From Acanthopleuribacter pedis (GTDB taxonomy: Bacteria > Acidobacteriota > Holophagae > Acanthopleuribacterales > Acanthopleuribacteraceae): DNA of 64,000 bases. Made by a program: the position numbers and the translations under genes. The notes beneath the pieces are model-generated. The model was not told the DNA's origin. It saw nothing but the letters and a program-made list of their open reading frames with translations, and did not search any database. The DNA lies in NCBI RefSeq assembly GCF_017377855.1, contig NZ_JAFREP010000004.1, positions 186,001 through 250,000 on the forward strand, written 5' to 3'. Position 1 is the stretch's first letter, and each line of letters starts with the position of its first letter. Shown in pieces: positions 28,058 to 36,972 of this stretch.

Positions 28058-28464
28058 GGGCTAGGTAAAAACCTCACCGTAACTTGAGCCCGCTTCACCA
28101 AATGCTCATGCGTCGGGGGTCTGACCAGATGCTATACCTGTGCCTCGGTATTCTCGCTCTCAGGTCAGACCGGTGGTTGTTGATGCGTCACTTTTTTTGG
28201 CGGCCGCACCGGTTGTGTCCTCAGGTTTTTGAGCCCTGTTCTATTGGATGCGGCCTGTTTTTTCACCGCTTAACGCTTGCTGTTTCCTTCAAGCCTACCG
28301 GCCCTGATCCCCCGCGTTTTCCCCATTTCCACCATCCCCGCCGAAGGGGTCCTTGTCCTTTTTTCATCGCTTTTCAAAAACCGACGTGAGCGGGAATGTC
28401 CGATTTTAAGGTTGTTTCCCGTGCCCTCATCCGAGTGGCGCGCGGGCGTACTTCAGGAGATTCC
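28058..28464. other. intergenic stretch with inverted repeat
   Basis: About 400 bases ahead of the metallophosphatase. It contains an inverted repeat GGTCTGACC/GGTCAGACC at 28118-28171 (36-nt loop), a plausible regulator site or transcript hairpin. No supported ORF. Confidence 0.5.
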
Positions 28465-31071
28465 ATGTTTCGTTTTTCGTTGAACCGGCTCCTCGTCGCC
28501 GTCCTGGCGATGCAGGGCTTTTTACTTCAGGCCGACCCCAATTGGTTGGTCGCCCCCTATCTGCAAAACCCAACCCCGAACAGCATGACCGTGATGTTCG
28601 AAACCCATGACCTCAACCCACGCGTCAGCTTCCGCCGCCTCGGCGCAACCACCACCCAAACCCAAAACGCGGAACGCGTCAAACCGCTGGGCGCCGTTTA
28701 CCGCGCGGCCCTCACCAACCTCGACAGCGCCACCCGCTACGAATACCGCGTTACCACGAGCGCGGGCGACAGTCCCTGGTTCCGTTTCAAAACCTGGCCG
28801 ACGGAGACGGACGGCGTGGACCGTTTTCGTTTCATCGTGCTCAGCGATGCGCAAGGCGATTGGCCCGACCGCTTCAGCGACGTCATCGAAAACGGCGTCA
28901 TCGGCAAAGAGTGTTCGCAGGGTCGCGTCACCGCCTGCCCCGACGATCTGGCCGCCATCATCATCCCCGGCGATTTGGTGGGCACCGGCAGCAACATCAC
29001 CCACTGGCGCCGTGACTTTTTCGGCAAGGCCGCCGCGGTGCTGCCCTACGTTCCGATCATTCCCGCCATCGGCAACCACGATTACGAATTAGGTAACTTC
29101 TTGACCTATTTCGATTTACCTGACAACGGCAGCGGCTCCTACAACGAGCAGTGGTATTACCTGGACTACGCCAATTTCCGCCTCGTCGGGCTCAACTCCA
29201 ACGACGGTCGCGACAGCACGCTGAACCGCGAGCAACGGGCCTGGTTCAGCCAACTGCTGCAGCAGGCCCAACAAGATCCGGCCCTCGACTACCTGTTTGT
29301 TTCGATCCACCATCCCTGCCAATCCGAACTCTGGCCCCCGGGCGAAAGCGATCTGACCTGTGAGTATGTCGGCATGCTGGAGAACCTGTCGGCCCAAACC
29401 GGCAAAATCACCGGTCACCTGTTCGGCCATACCCACGGCTACTCGCGCGGCCAGTCCCGCGATGTGCGCCACCTGTGGCTCAACGCCGCCACCACCGCCG
29501 GCGACATCGACTATTGGGGTGAGTACGCCCAAAAAGACTACGACCATTTTCAGAAATCCTACGACGAATATGGGTTCTCAATCCTTACCTTCAGCGCCCA
29601 AGGCGAACCCAGCTTGGCCGTTCGCCGACGGACCGGCGGCGACGATTCGGTTTATCACGGCTACAGCGACGAGAGCCAACGGGACGATTTCATCATCGGC
29701 GGACTCAACCGTCTGCCGCAACGACCGATCCCGCTGGCGCCGGCCGGCGAAATCGTCGGTTTGCAAACCACCTTGGTGGCTTCGCCTTTTGACGATGCCG
29801 ACAACGACCCGCACCTGGAAAGCCACTGGCAACTGCAACGGGCCGAGGACGGTGCCCTGGTGGCCGAGGCCTGGGGTAACGAAACCCGCCGCGAAAACAT
29901 TTACTTCGATGCGGATACCCAAGCCGGCGCGGACCTGACCCGGTGGCGCACGCCTTATTTGGCGGCTGCTACCCATTACGTGTGGCGCGTGCGCTATCGC
30001 GACGACCGCTGGGGTTGGTCGCCCTGGTCCCAGGACGCCGTGTTCTCGACGCCCGCGCTGCAAACCACACCCAACCTGGTGCGCAACGGCGCCGCTGAGG
30101 CGGGCACCGACGGCTGGCAGGTTCACGAGGGTTTCTTGGAATCGCTGAGCGCGGGCGAATGCAATGGGATCAATCCCCAAAGCGGTGACCGTTACTTCGC
30201 CGTCGGTGGTGTGTGTCGGGAAGCGGCGCGGGCGCGTGCCACGCAACGCATTGATGTGACCGCTTATGCCGCCGCCATCGATGGCGGTCAAGCCCGGCTA
30301 CGCTTGAGCGTGTGGCTGGCCGACTGGAACGGGAACGACCGGCCCAGCGTTCACCTGCGTTTTCTCGACAGCGGAGGTGTTGTGTTGGCAGAGGGCCTCA
30401 GCGTGAGCCGTCAAGCGCCTGAATGGGCCGCGCAAACCGCCGGCACCCTGCTGCCCGCCAACACCCGTTGGTTGGAAGTGGAACTGCTGGGCGAACGTTT
30501 TGCGGGTACCGACAACGACAGCTACGTGGACGATCTCGACCTGCGTTTGTTGCTCCCCAACGGTTCCGGTCCGGGTTTGCCAAGCGGTAACCTTGTCGCC
30601 AACGGCGGCGCGGAAAACGAGACCGATGCTTGGGAGACACGCGCCGGTCACCTCGAGAGCTTGAGCGCCGGGGAATGCCGGGGGACGGATCCTTTTGAAG
30701 GCGCGCGTTATTTCGCCGTCGGTGCCTTGTGCCGTGAGGCTGCTTTTGCCCACGCCGTCCAACGCATCGACCTGCGCACCTATGCCGAGGCAATCGGCGC
30801 GGGTGCAACCGTTCGTTTCCAGGCCGCGCTGCGCAACTGGTCCGGCAACGACATCCCCGCGGCTTACCTGGTTTTCCTGGATGCCGCGGGCAACGAACTG
30901 CAAACCACCGTGCCCCTGCAACATGATCAGGCGGTCTGGCGGGTCCTCGAACAATCGACCACCCTCCCGGTTGAAACCGGTTTCATCGAGGTTCACCTGG
31001 AAGGGACCCGTCACGCCGGCACCGACAACGATGCCTACGTCGACAGCCTCGACCTGCGGTTTGTCCGCTAG
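28465..31071 (+). CDS. secreted metallophosphoesterase with two C-terminal beta-sandwich repeats
   Basis: 868 residues from ATG 28465 (AGGAG upstream). Signal peptide at about 1-24. A purple-acid-phosphatase-type N-terminal Fn3-like domain (about 25-115) precedes a calcineurin-like phosphoesterase domain with the metal motifs FIVLSDAQGD, GDLVGTG, IGNHDYE, SIHHPC and GHTHGY. A linker Fn3-like region (about 430-530) follows. The end has two paralogous domains of about 155 residues (each starting NLVxNGxAE, with LESLSAGEC, YFAVGxxCREA and TDNDxYVDxLDLR), resembling carbohydrate-binding-like jelly rolls. Probably periplasmic or extracellular phosphate scavenging; substrate unknown. Monocistronic. 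Confidence 0.88.
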   Translation: MFRFSLNRLLVAVLAMQGFLLQADPNWLVAPYLQNPTPNSMTVMFETHDLNPRVSFRRLGATTTQTQNAERVKPLGAVYRAALTNLDSATRYEYRVTTSAGDSPWFRFKTWPTETDGVDRFRFIVLSDAQGDWPDRFSDVIENGVIGKECSQGRVTACPDDLAAIIIPGDLVGTGSNITHWRRDFFGKAAAVLPYVPIIPAIGNHDYELGNFLTYFDLPDNGSGSYNEQWYYLDYANFRLVGLNSNDGRDSTLNREQRAWFSQLLQQAQQDPALDYLFVSIHHPCQSELWPPGESDLTCEYVGMLENLSAQTGKITGHLFGHTHGYSRGQSRDVRHLWLNAATTAGDIDYWGEYAQKDYDHFQKSYDEYGFSILTFSAQGEPSLAVRRRTGGDDSVYHGYSDESQRDDFIIGGLNRLPQRPIPLAPAGEIVGLQTTLVASPFDDADNDPHLESHWQLQRAEDGALVAEAWGNETRRENIYFDADTQAGADLTRWRTPYLAAATHYVWRVRYRDDRWGWSPWSQDAVFSTPALQTTPNLVRNGAAEAGTDGWQVHEGFLESLSAGECNGINPQSGDRYFAVGGVCREAARARATQRIDVTAYAAAIDGGQARLRLSVWLADWNGNDRPSVHLRFLDSGGVVLAEGLSVSRQAPEWAAQTAGTLLPANTRWLEVELLGERFAGTDNDSYVDDLDLRLLLPNGSGPGLPSGNLVANGGAENETDAWETRAGHLESLSAGECRGTDPFEGARYFAVGALCREAAFAHAVQRIDLRTYAEAIGAGATVRFQAALRNWSGNDIPAAYLVFLDAAGNELQTTVPLQHDQAVWRVLEQSTTLPVETGFIEVHLEGTRHAGTDNDAYVDSLDLRFVR

Positions 31072-31100
31072 CCCCCATCCTTATATAAATGAACCGATCC

Positions 31101-31139
31101 AACCGAAGCGTCGCGGCAAGCCGCGGCGCTTTTTCGGTT
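31101..31139. terminator. bidirectional intrinsic terminator
   Basis: Long stem AACCGAAGCG(T/C)CGCGGC with its complement, AA loop, and T5 on the plus side. It lies between convergent genes ending at 31071 and 31155. Confidence 0.8.
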
Positions 31140-31154
31140 TTAACCTTGCATGGC

Positions 31155-31712
31155 TCACTGGTGCGGCGGGTACTTCTTTAGCTTGCGCTGCAGGCTTTGG
31201 CGGTGGATGCCCAGCCAGGCGGCTGCTTGAGAAATGTTGCCGTTGCAGCGGTTTAGCACATATGCGATGTATTCTTGCTCGTTGCGCGCCAAACTCTGAC
31301 GGTTCAAGTCGGCCTGATCCGGGTCGGGTCGCGCGGGTACCGGCTGAGCCTGTTGCAAAACCGCCAAAAGGTTCTCGAAACGAATCGGTTTGGTGAGGAA
31401 ATCACGGGCACCGAGTTTCATCGCCTCCACCGCGGCGGTGACGGTACCGTACCCGGTTAAGACCACCGCAAAACAATCGGGGACCGCCGCAAGCAGCGTC
31501 TTCAGCGCGGTTAACCCGTAACCGCCGTCCAGCCGCAGATCAATCACCGCCCAGTCCGGCTGGTGCTGGGTGAGGTAATCCGATAAGCCGGTCTCGTTGG
31601 GAAGGATGTCCGCGAGGATGCCGACGTCCTCAAATTCTAGGGCCAGCGTCTCGGCCAGGTTTTGGTCGTCCTCGAGCAGGAGCACCCGTTGGGCGGTTGG
31701 CGGGCTTGTCAT
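31155..31712 (-). CDS. response regulator, RegA/PrrA/ActR family
   Basis: 185 residues. Receiver domain with LLLEDD (13-18), phospho-acceptor Asp58 (VIDLR), a conserved Thr in VVLTGYG, and Lys in FLTKPIRFENLL. A Pro-rich linker joins a Fis-type helix-turn-helix at about 155-180 (GNISQAAAWLGIHRQSLQRK), almost the RegA/PrrA consensus. DNA-binding regulator paired with the sensor one base upstream. In proteobacteria RegBA controls redox-responsive energy genes; the regulon here is unknown. Confidence 0.9.
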   Translation of the reverse strand: MTSPPTAQRVLLLEDDQNLAETLALEFEDVGILADILPNETGLSDYLTQHQPDWAVIDLRLDGGYGLTALKTLLAAVPDCFAVVLTGYGTVTAAVEAMKLGARDFLTKPIRFENLLAVLQQAQPVPARPDPDQADLNRQSLARNEQEYIAYVLNRCNGNISQAAAWLGIHRQSLQRKLKKYPPHQ

Positions 31713-31713
31713 C

Positions 31714-32961
31714 TCAAGCGCCCGTAAACACCAAGGACACCTTGGCGCCGCCGTCGCTTGGGTTTTCCAGGCGCATGTTGCCGCCGAGCGCGTTCATCAG
31801 CAGGAAGGCGTTGTACAGGCCGATACCGCCACCGTCGGCCTTTTCCGAGTTAAACGGTTTGCCCAGAGACTGCAGCACCCGTTGCGGAAAACCCGGACCA
31901 TTGTCACGGAGCGACAAGGTAACCGCCCCGTTTTCGTTTTCAGCGGCAAGCATGATGCGGCCTTCACCTTGGACGGCCTCGCTTGCGTTGTCGAGCAGGT
32001 CCCAAATCATTTCGGCCACGGGCAGCGCGGGAAATTGCAGGGCACCGTGTCGGCCGATTTGGAATGCCGCGGTCAGTTTTTGATCGGGTCGCGCCTGAGA
32101 CCAGCCGCGAAAAACATCCTCTAAAAAAGTCGCGGCATCAATGGGAACCTGGTTCAAGCCGTCCGCTACCAGACGTTTCTCCTGTAAACCCTGCAAGGCG
32201 TCCCGACATTGTTCTAGGGCGCGTTCCAGCGCTTGAAGATCCGCGTTCTCGGTCAAACCACCGCGTTTCAGGCGGTTCAGCCGCAGCAACGCGGTGTTGA
32301 GCGGGCTGTTGAGTTGGTGGCAAACCCCGGCGGTGAGCGCGCCCAAGCTTTGCAGATGTTCCGCGTAGCTTTGGCGGCGGTGAACCCGCTCCAAGTGAAA
32401 CCGGTAACGTCGCACCAAATGGGCGACGGCAAACACGCCGGCGAAAACGACCCAGCCAACCACCAAACGCGGCAGCAACCAACTCTCGACAAAAGGTTTG
32501 GAGAGAGGCGACAAATAATGGTGACCCAGCAACAACAGGCCGCTGCTCCACAGCAGCAGGTACGCCGCCGCGCGTGCCCGGGTCAGCCAAAAGGCACCGA
32601 GCACGGCGTAGAGAAAATAAAAGGCGTGGAAGGGATTGGTGTGGGCGCCGGTCAGCAACACCACACTGACAAACACGCCGAGATCCAAGCCCATTTGCAG
32701 GAACAGCGACCAGGGACCGGGGCGTACCTTGGCCCGTTGTGCCAGTTGGCCGTAGATCCAGGAAACCGCCGCGCACGCCAGGATCGCCGCGGCGAACCAG
32801 AACGACCGCCGCGCCACGATTTCCAGGCCGAAACCTGCCGCCAGGCCGCCGCTCAGTGCCAACACCGCCGCGGCGCGGAAGCGCAGGATCCAAGCAAAGA
32901 TGAGGGGCTGGTCCCAATCCTCGGGGATCAAAGGTGTTTGGTTCGGGGTTACAGGTGCCAT
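31714..32961 (-). CDS. membrane sensor histidine kinase, RegB/PrrB family
   Basis: 415 residues from ATG 32961 with AGGAGG upstream. About six N-terminal membrane helices (residues 20-185). Between helices, GAHTNPF (105-111) resembles the GGxxNPF quinone-sensing motif of RegB. The H-box is GALTAGVCHQLNSPLN with His215. ATPase motifs are DNASEA, RDNGPGFP and GGGIGLYN. It phosphorylates the RegA-like regulator encoded one base downstream. Presence of the quinone-motif variant supports redox sensing, by family knowledge. Confidence 0.9.
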   Translation of the reverse strand: MAPVTPNQTPLIPEDWDQPLIFAWILRFRAAAVLALSGGLAAGFGLEIVARRSFWFAAAILACAAVSWIYGQLAQRAKVRPGPWSLFLQMGLDLGVFVSVVLLTGAHTNPFHAFYFLYAVLGAFWLTRARAAAYLLLWSSGLLLLGHHYLSPLSKPFVESWLLPRLVVGWVVFAGVFAVAHLVRRYRFHLERVHRRQSYAEHLQSLGALTAGVCHQLNSPLNTALLRLNRLKRGGLTENADLQALERALEQCRDALQGLQEKRLVADGLNQVPIDAATFLEDVFRGWSQARPDQKLTAAFQIGRHGALQFPALPVAEMIWDLLDNASEAVQGEGRIMLAAENENGAVTLSLRDNGPGFPQRVLQSLGKPFNSEKADGGGIGLYNAFLLMNALGGNMRLENPSDGGAKVSLVFTGA

Positions 32962-32993
32962 CGCATCGCCTCCTGGTACGGCGCTCTATTTAA

Positions 32994-33260
32994 TCACAAG
33001 CCGGGGTCGGCTTTGGCGGCGGCGCGTAACTGCACCATAAAACCGCCCATCATCGATTGCAACCTGGCCACCGCGGCGGGGTCGGCTTTTCCCGGGGAGC
33101 CTCTGTCCAAGGGCGGTTGCGGATCGGATTCGGGAAACAGCTGGACCGCCTTGGCGTAACCTTCGCCCCGCAACCGCGCCGCCGGCGACAGACCGAAATC
33201 GATGCCGGCGGTGACGCTGCCACCGGTGATGCGGTCGCGATCCAGCATCCCTCGATTCAC
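32994..33260 (-). pseudogene. C-terminal remnant of a DJ-1/PfpI-family protein
   Basis: The last 80-85 residues before the stop at 32994 (DRDRITGGSVTAGIDFGL, then LRGEGYAKAVQL, DPQPPLDRGSP) match the C-terminal part of DJ-1/PfpI (ThiJ) proteins. The upstream two thirds, including the nucleophilic-elbow Cys, are absent, and the frame continues upstream into unrelated sequence toward the acyl-CoA ligase stop. A possible continuation in another frame suggests a frameshift near 33250. Confidence 0.65.
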
Positions 33261-33397
33261 CTTCGTATCCCTCGGTATACCAGCGGTTGCGCGCGTCCAC
33301 CGCCGGCTTGCCGCGCGCGGTTTGGCCGTACCGCAATAGGGGGGGTGACGGCCTCCTCCGGGTCGCCGCAAAGGCGTGCCGGTAAAACCTAACTTCC

Positions 33398-34945
33398 TCA
33401 ATGTACTTGCCGCGATTGGCCGGCCCAGTAGGGTGCGCGCAGCGCCCGTTTTAAAATTCTGCCGCTTGCGTTGCGCGGTAGGGATTCGACGAAATCCACG
33501 GATTTGGGCACCTTAAAATCGGCGAGCTGTTGTTTGGCAAAGGCGAGCAGGTCGCGTTTGCGAAGCACCGTATCGGGGCGCCGCACCACAAAGGCTTTGA
33601 CCGATTCGCCCCAGCGCGGATCGGGCACGCCGATCACCGCCGCCTCGGCCACGGCGCCGTGTTGGGTCAGAACCGCCTCTATCTCTGCCGGGAAAATCTT
33701 TTCGCCCGCGTAGATGATCATGTCTTTGAGGCGGTCGCACAAGGTGAGGAACCCGTCCTCGTCCACAAAGCCCATGTCCCCGCTGCGAACCCAGCCATCG
33801 ACCAGGGTCGCCGCGGTTGCCTCGGCATCGCGGTGGTAACCCAGCATCGCCGCCGGCGAGTGAATCCAAACCTCGCCCACTTGGCCGACGGCGGCCTCGT
33901 CCCCCTTCGCCAGAACTATTTTCAAAGACGCCCCCGGCAAAGCACGCCCTGCGATGAAACGGCGGCCTGGGTTGTCCGGTTGATGCTCCTCCGGGCGTTG
34001 GCATACCGCCATGTTACCGGTTTCGGTCATACCGTACATTTGGAAGCAACGGCAACCGAGCCGTGCCTGAATCGCCGCCATTAAGGATTGACGCATGGGT
34101 GAACCGCCGTAAAGCAACCCCTTTACCGAAATCAGATCGGTCTGCTCACCCTCTGGTTCGGACAACACCCTGTGCAACATGGCGGGCACCATGGCCACTT
34201 GGCTGATGCGGTGTTGTTGGATCGCCTGCAGGGCGGCGCCCGCGGAAAAACGGGGAAGCAAGGCCCCGGCTGCACCCGCCACCAAACCCTGTACCGCCCA
34301 CCACATGCCGCCGATGTGGAAAACCGGGAGCGAGAGCAACAGACGGTCGTGGTTTTGCAGTCCCATCCAGGGATCGCCTTGGGCGCGCATCGCGTTGGTT
34401 ATCGCGAAGAAACAGCGTTCCGGCAGGACCACGCCCTTGGGTCGCCCGGTGGTGCCGCTGGTGTAAAGCTGCACGCAGGCCTGGCCGCCGTCGCCCCCGC
34501 TTCGCGCCGCAACCGGTTGCGATTTGGTTTGGAACGTGGTTATCGCCCGGTCTGACGACAGGGTTATTGTATGGAGGTTGGCTAACCTGGGCAGGACGAA
34601 CCGCAGCCGTTTCCTGCCGGCTTCTTGGGTAAACAGGAGCGCGGCTTGCGCGTGATCCAAGAGGGTGTGCAGCTCTTCCGCGGAGAGCCGTTGGTTCAAC
34701 GGCATAAAAACATGGCCGAGGCGGGCGCAGGCAAACAGCAGCGCGTAGGCGGTTGTGTGGTCGTCGGCAAGGTACGCAATCCGCGAGGCGGGCGGCAGAT
34801 TCATCGCCTGAAGGCCGGCCGCGATTTCGGCAACGGAAGCCTCGAATTGGGTGTAGGAAATCCTGTGGTCGCCGTCAAAAAAAGCGACCGCCTCGGGTTG
34901 TCGGCTGACGTGATCGGTCAATACCTGACACAGTGTTTGGTACAA
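33398..34945 (-). CDS. AMP-forming acyl-CoA synthetase/ligase
   Basis: 515 residues. ANL-superfamily motifs in order: YTSGTTGRPKG (161-171, phosphate-binding loop), QMYGMTETGN (A5), GWVRSGDMGFVDEDGF (A7), DRLKDMIIYAGEKIFPAEIE (A8) and NASGRILKRALR (catalytic Lys). Full family length. Activates a carboxylic acid (probably fatty or aryl) to its CoA ester; the substrate cannot be assigned. Cytoplasmic. Stand-alone; the DJ-1/PfpI remnant lies directly downstream. Confidence 0.9.
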   Translation of the reverse strand: MYQTLCQVLTDHVSRQPEAVAFFDGDHRISYTQFEASVAEIAAGLQAMNLPPASRIAYLADDHTTAYALLFACARLGHVFMPLNQRLSAEELHTLLDHAQAALLFTQEAGRKRLRFVLPRLANLHTITLSSDRAITTFQTKSQPVAARSGGDGGQACVQLYTSGTTGRPKGVVLPERCFFAITNAMRAQGDPWMGLQNHDRLLLSLPVFHIGGMWWAVQGLVAGAAGALLPRFSAGAALQAIQQHRISQVAMVPAMLHRVLSEPEGEQTDLISVKGLLYGGSPMRQSLMAAIQARLGCRCFQMYGMTETGNMAVCQRPEEHQPDNPGRRFIAGRALPGASLKIVLAKGDEAAVGQVGEVWIHSPAAMLGYHRDAEATAATLVDGWVRSGDMGFVDEDGFLTLCDRLKDMIIYAGEKIFPAEIEAVLTQHGAVAEAAVIGVPDPRWGESVKAFVVRRPDTVLRKRDLLAFAKQQLADFKVPKSVDFVESLPRNASGRILKRALRAPYWAGQSRQVH

Positions 34946-35249
34946 AACCGCACCTCCGGTGACAAAGATCCCCGGGCGCGTCGGATCGAAGCGGCTTGCC
35001 CGCCTTTCTCAGATGAGAAATGCGGGCTAGAAGCACAACGGGTCAGGTTGGGTTTCTCAACCGGGTTGGCGAGGTCGTGTTGCGCTTCATGTGCTTGGGA
35101 TTACTTCCATCCGACGCGCTTTTCCGTCGTTTCACCCAGCATCCTCCTTGACGACGGGGCGGAGGTTGTTGGGAAAACGACACGGGGGGTGGAACGGAGA
35201 GACAGGGCCGGCGGCCGTTGGGGTTGCCGCCGTCGTGATGGGGAGAACT
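34946..35249. other. intergenic stretch upstream of the ligase gene
   Basis: About 300 bases; apart from B4 I see nothing recognisable. Confidence 0.4.
34998..35029. repeat. family B mini-copy B4 (arms only)
   Basis: GCCCGCCTTTCTCA and TGAGAAATGCGGGC form a near-perfect hairpin with a two-base spacer: the two outer ends of family B joined. About 55 bases upstream of the acyl-CoA ligase start. Confidence 0.75.
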
Positions 35250-35627
35250 CTAGTCGAAGAAACGCGACTTGAGGATGCAGCAAATTGTTGCACCCCCGGT
35301 CGGTGGGTTTTGCGAAGGCTGTAATTGGCTGGTTTGTTTAGGTTTGGTTGGAGAGGTCTCAGTTTGGGGAAGCGCCGGTTCGGCGTCTTCCGGTTCCGCG
35401 CGCCACAGGGTTTGGAGGCGGGACCCGACCCGTGCTAGCCCAACGACCAAACCGCACGCGGCTATCCACATCAGGCCGAGGCCGTGCGCGGGACCGTCGC
35501 CCAACCACCAAAAGGTCGTGGTTAAAGAAGCGAACCAAGGGTCGAACACCGCGTCCAAAAGAAAGTGATCGCGGGTTTGCCCTGGGAAAAGGGTCAAAAA
35601 GACCCTGTTTGAAATTTTTCGCCTCAA
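35250..35627 (-). pseudogene. possible C-terminal remnant of an MFS transporter
   Basis: 125-codon frame. Residues about 20-75 (LLDAVFDPWF, then a hydrophobic helix around GLGLMWIAACGLVVGLARVG, then LQTLWRAEPED) resemble the last membrane helix and tail of MFS efflux proteins that carry a large insert before the final helix. The other eleven helices are missing and no good start codon exists. It may instead be a short orphan membrane protein. Confidence 0.4.
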
Positions 35628-36054
35628 AAATGTAAGATAACTTTCTTGCAGCCGGCGCCGCGGTTTTTTGAAATAAAGGATTCAAAATCTGCGTTTTACC
35701 CTGCATGAACGTCTGGAGGAAGCCGTGTTTTCGCGTTGATGCTAAGACATTTTTTTAGGTTTTGACGACCGAGGACCGATGGATTTAGTATTCCCAGCCT
35801 GTGCTGCTTTTTCATGCCGAACCCGCACCTGTTGCCTTCACGTGCGCCCAGTAGCCGGCCCGGTACGCCCGTCCCCTTAAACCTAAGAACCGTGATAACT
35901 CGCGGTGGTTTTCGCGCCGCTTATATAAAAAAGGTACAGTCAACGAAACCTGTTGCGTTTTTTTGGCACCAACTCGATAGCGCTTGCGCCCTTTGCAGTC
36001 GTAACCAATCTTTTGGCACTTGTGCCGTCCTTTGAGATCATTTCGGGAGATGTC
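35628..36054. other. intergenic stretch with a solo repeat arm
   Basis: About 430 bases. It holds the single family A arm at 35880 and the promoter region of the small gene at 36055; no supported ORF otherwise. Confidence 0.4.
35880..35919. repeat. family A solo arm A5
   Basis: AACCTAAGAACCGTGATAAC then CGCGGTGGTTTT: the outer and inner parts of one family A terminal arm (closest to the arms of copy A3), with no matching second arm nearby. Confidence 0.65.
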
Positions 36055-36483
36055 ATGTCACGCTTATCGCCTTCACTTCAAGCCGCACTTCAGTTGTGGG
36101 CCAAAATGACTTTGGAACAAGGAACTTTGGACGACGAAGGGCGCCGTTTGCTGCACGACTTGCTGGCGATCCACGCCCCGCAAGCCGATTTAAGCGAGCT
36201 GCTTAACCAGGTGCGCGACCTGCCCTCGGGTGAACTGATCAACCGGGTTTCCTGCTACGAGGACCGCTTTTTTATCGCGATGAACGCCTTTGCGGCCCAG
36301 ACCCTCACCGGTCCCGCCACCGAGGATACGGCCACTACCTTTGGCAGCCTGGTTAAAGCTTTCGCCCTCCAAGACGACGACGTGTGCCTTTTGAAAAATA
36401 CCGTGCAGAACCGGCCCAATGCTTCCCTACCACCGCGCGTCGAATCGCTTTACGCCGGTTCCAGTTTCTACCGCGCCGCCTAA
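36055..36483 (+). CDS. hypothetical protein, helical
   Basis: 142 residues from ATG 36055 with CGGGAGA upstream; an in-frame start at 35953 lies inside the AT-rich leader and lacks one. Mostly helical and acidic (TLEQGTLDDEGRRLLHDLL, LVKAFALQDDDVCLLKNTV). No membrane segment. I recognise no family. Followed by a clear terminator. Confidence 0.65.
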   Translation: MSRLSPSLQAALQLWAKMTLEQGTLDDEGRRLLHDLLAIHAPQADLSELLNQVRDLPSGELINRVSCYEDRFFIAMNAFAAQTLTGPATEDTATTFGSLVKAFALQDDDVCLLKNTVQNRPNASLPPRVESLYAGSSFYRAA

Positions 36484-36512
36484 ACCTACAGCGCTAACCC
36501 TTACCGCGACGG

Positions 36513-36546
36513 GCGGTCGCTCCATGTTTGGGGCGACCGCGTTTTG
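36513..36546 (+). terminator. intrinsic terminator
   Basis: Stem GCGGTCGCTCC/GGGGCGACCGC with a 6-nt loop followed by GTTTT, 30 bases after the stop of the small gene. Confidence 0.75.
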
Positions 36547-36565
36547 CGTTATGTGCCCACATCCA

Positions 36566-36772
36566 AGCCCGCATTTCTCACAAGGAATTCTGCTACGGGG
36601 CAACCCATGCGATTACTTCGGTTACTCGGTCGAGCCGCCTTCGCCTCAGCTGCTACGCCGAATGGTCGGTCCCGCGAAAGGTCGGACACCTGTGCCGTCT
36701 CTCGGTCGTAATCTTCGTACTCACAAGGCTTTCTGCTTCTCGCGACGAATCCTTGTGAGAAATGCGGGCTAG
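36566..36772 (+). repeat. family B dispersed element, full copy B1
   Basis: About 207 bp, beginning AGCCCGCATTTCTCACAAGG and ending CCTTGTGAGAAATGCGGGCT, so the two ends are near-perfect inverted repeats of about 20 bp. The interior shares long blocks with B2 at 56859 on the opposite strand (GCCGCCTTCGCCTCAGCTGC, GACGAATCCTTGTGAGA). Confidence 0.85.
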
Positions 36773-36808
36773 CCTGCTGCTTGGAAAATGCCCGCGGTAA
36801 CGGTTTTT

Positions 36809-36972
36809 AACCTAAGAAGCGCGATAAGAGCGAGGGATTTTGGCTAAAGATCTGGAGCGAAATGGCTTGGAAAAAGCGGAGGCGCACCCGTTGGGTGCGA
36901 TGAGCATTTTTACAGGCCGTTGTAGCCCAGAGGTTTAGCCAAAATCGCCGCGAGTTATCGCGCTTCTAGGTT
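36809..36972 (+). repeat. family A dispersed element, full copy A2
   Basis: About 164 bp. Left arm CCTAAGAAGCGCGATAAGAG then GATTTTGGC; right arm, reverse complemented, CCTAGAAGCGCGATAACTCG then GATTTTGGC, an imperfect inverted repeat of about 35 bp. Core TAAAGATCTGGAGCGAAATG followed by GCTTGGAAAAAGCGG and CCGTTGTAGCCCAGAGG shared with A1 and A3. Confidence 0.88.

Noticed and set aside
36419..36772. Open frames through family B copy B1, and the similar frame at 56858-57130 through B2
   Set aside because: Similarity in one stretch shifts frame in the rest between copies, and neither has a binding site; the elements are non-coding.
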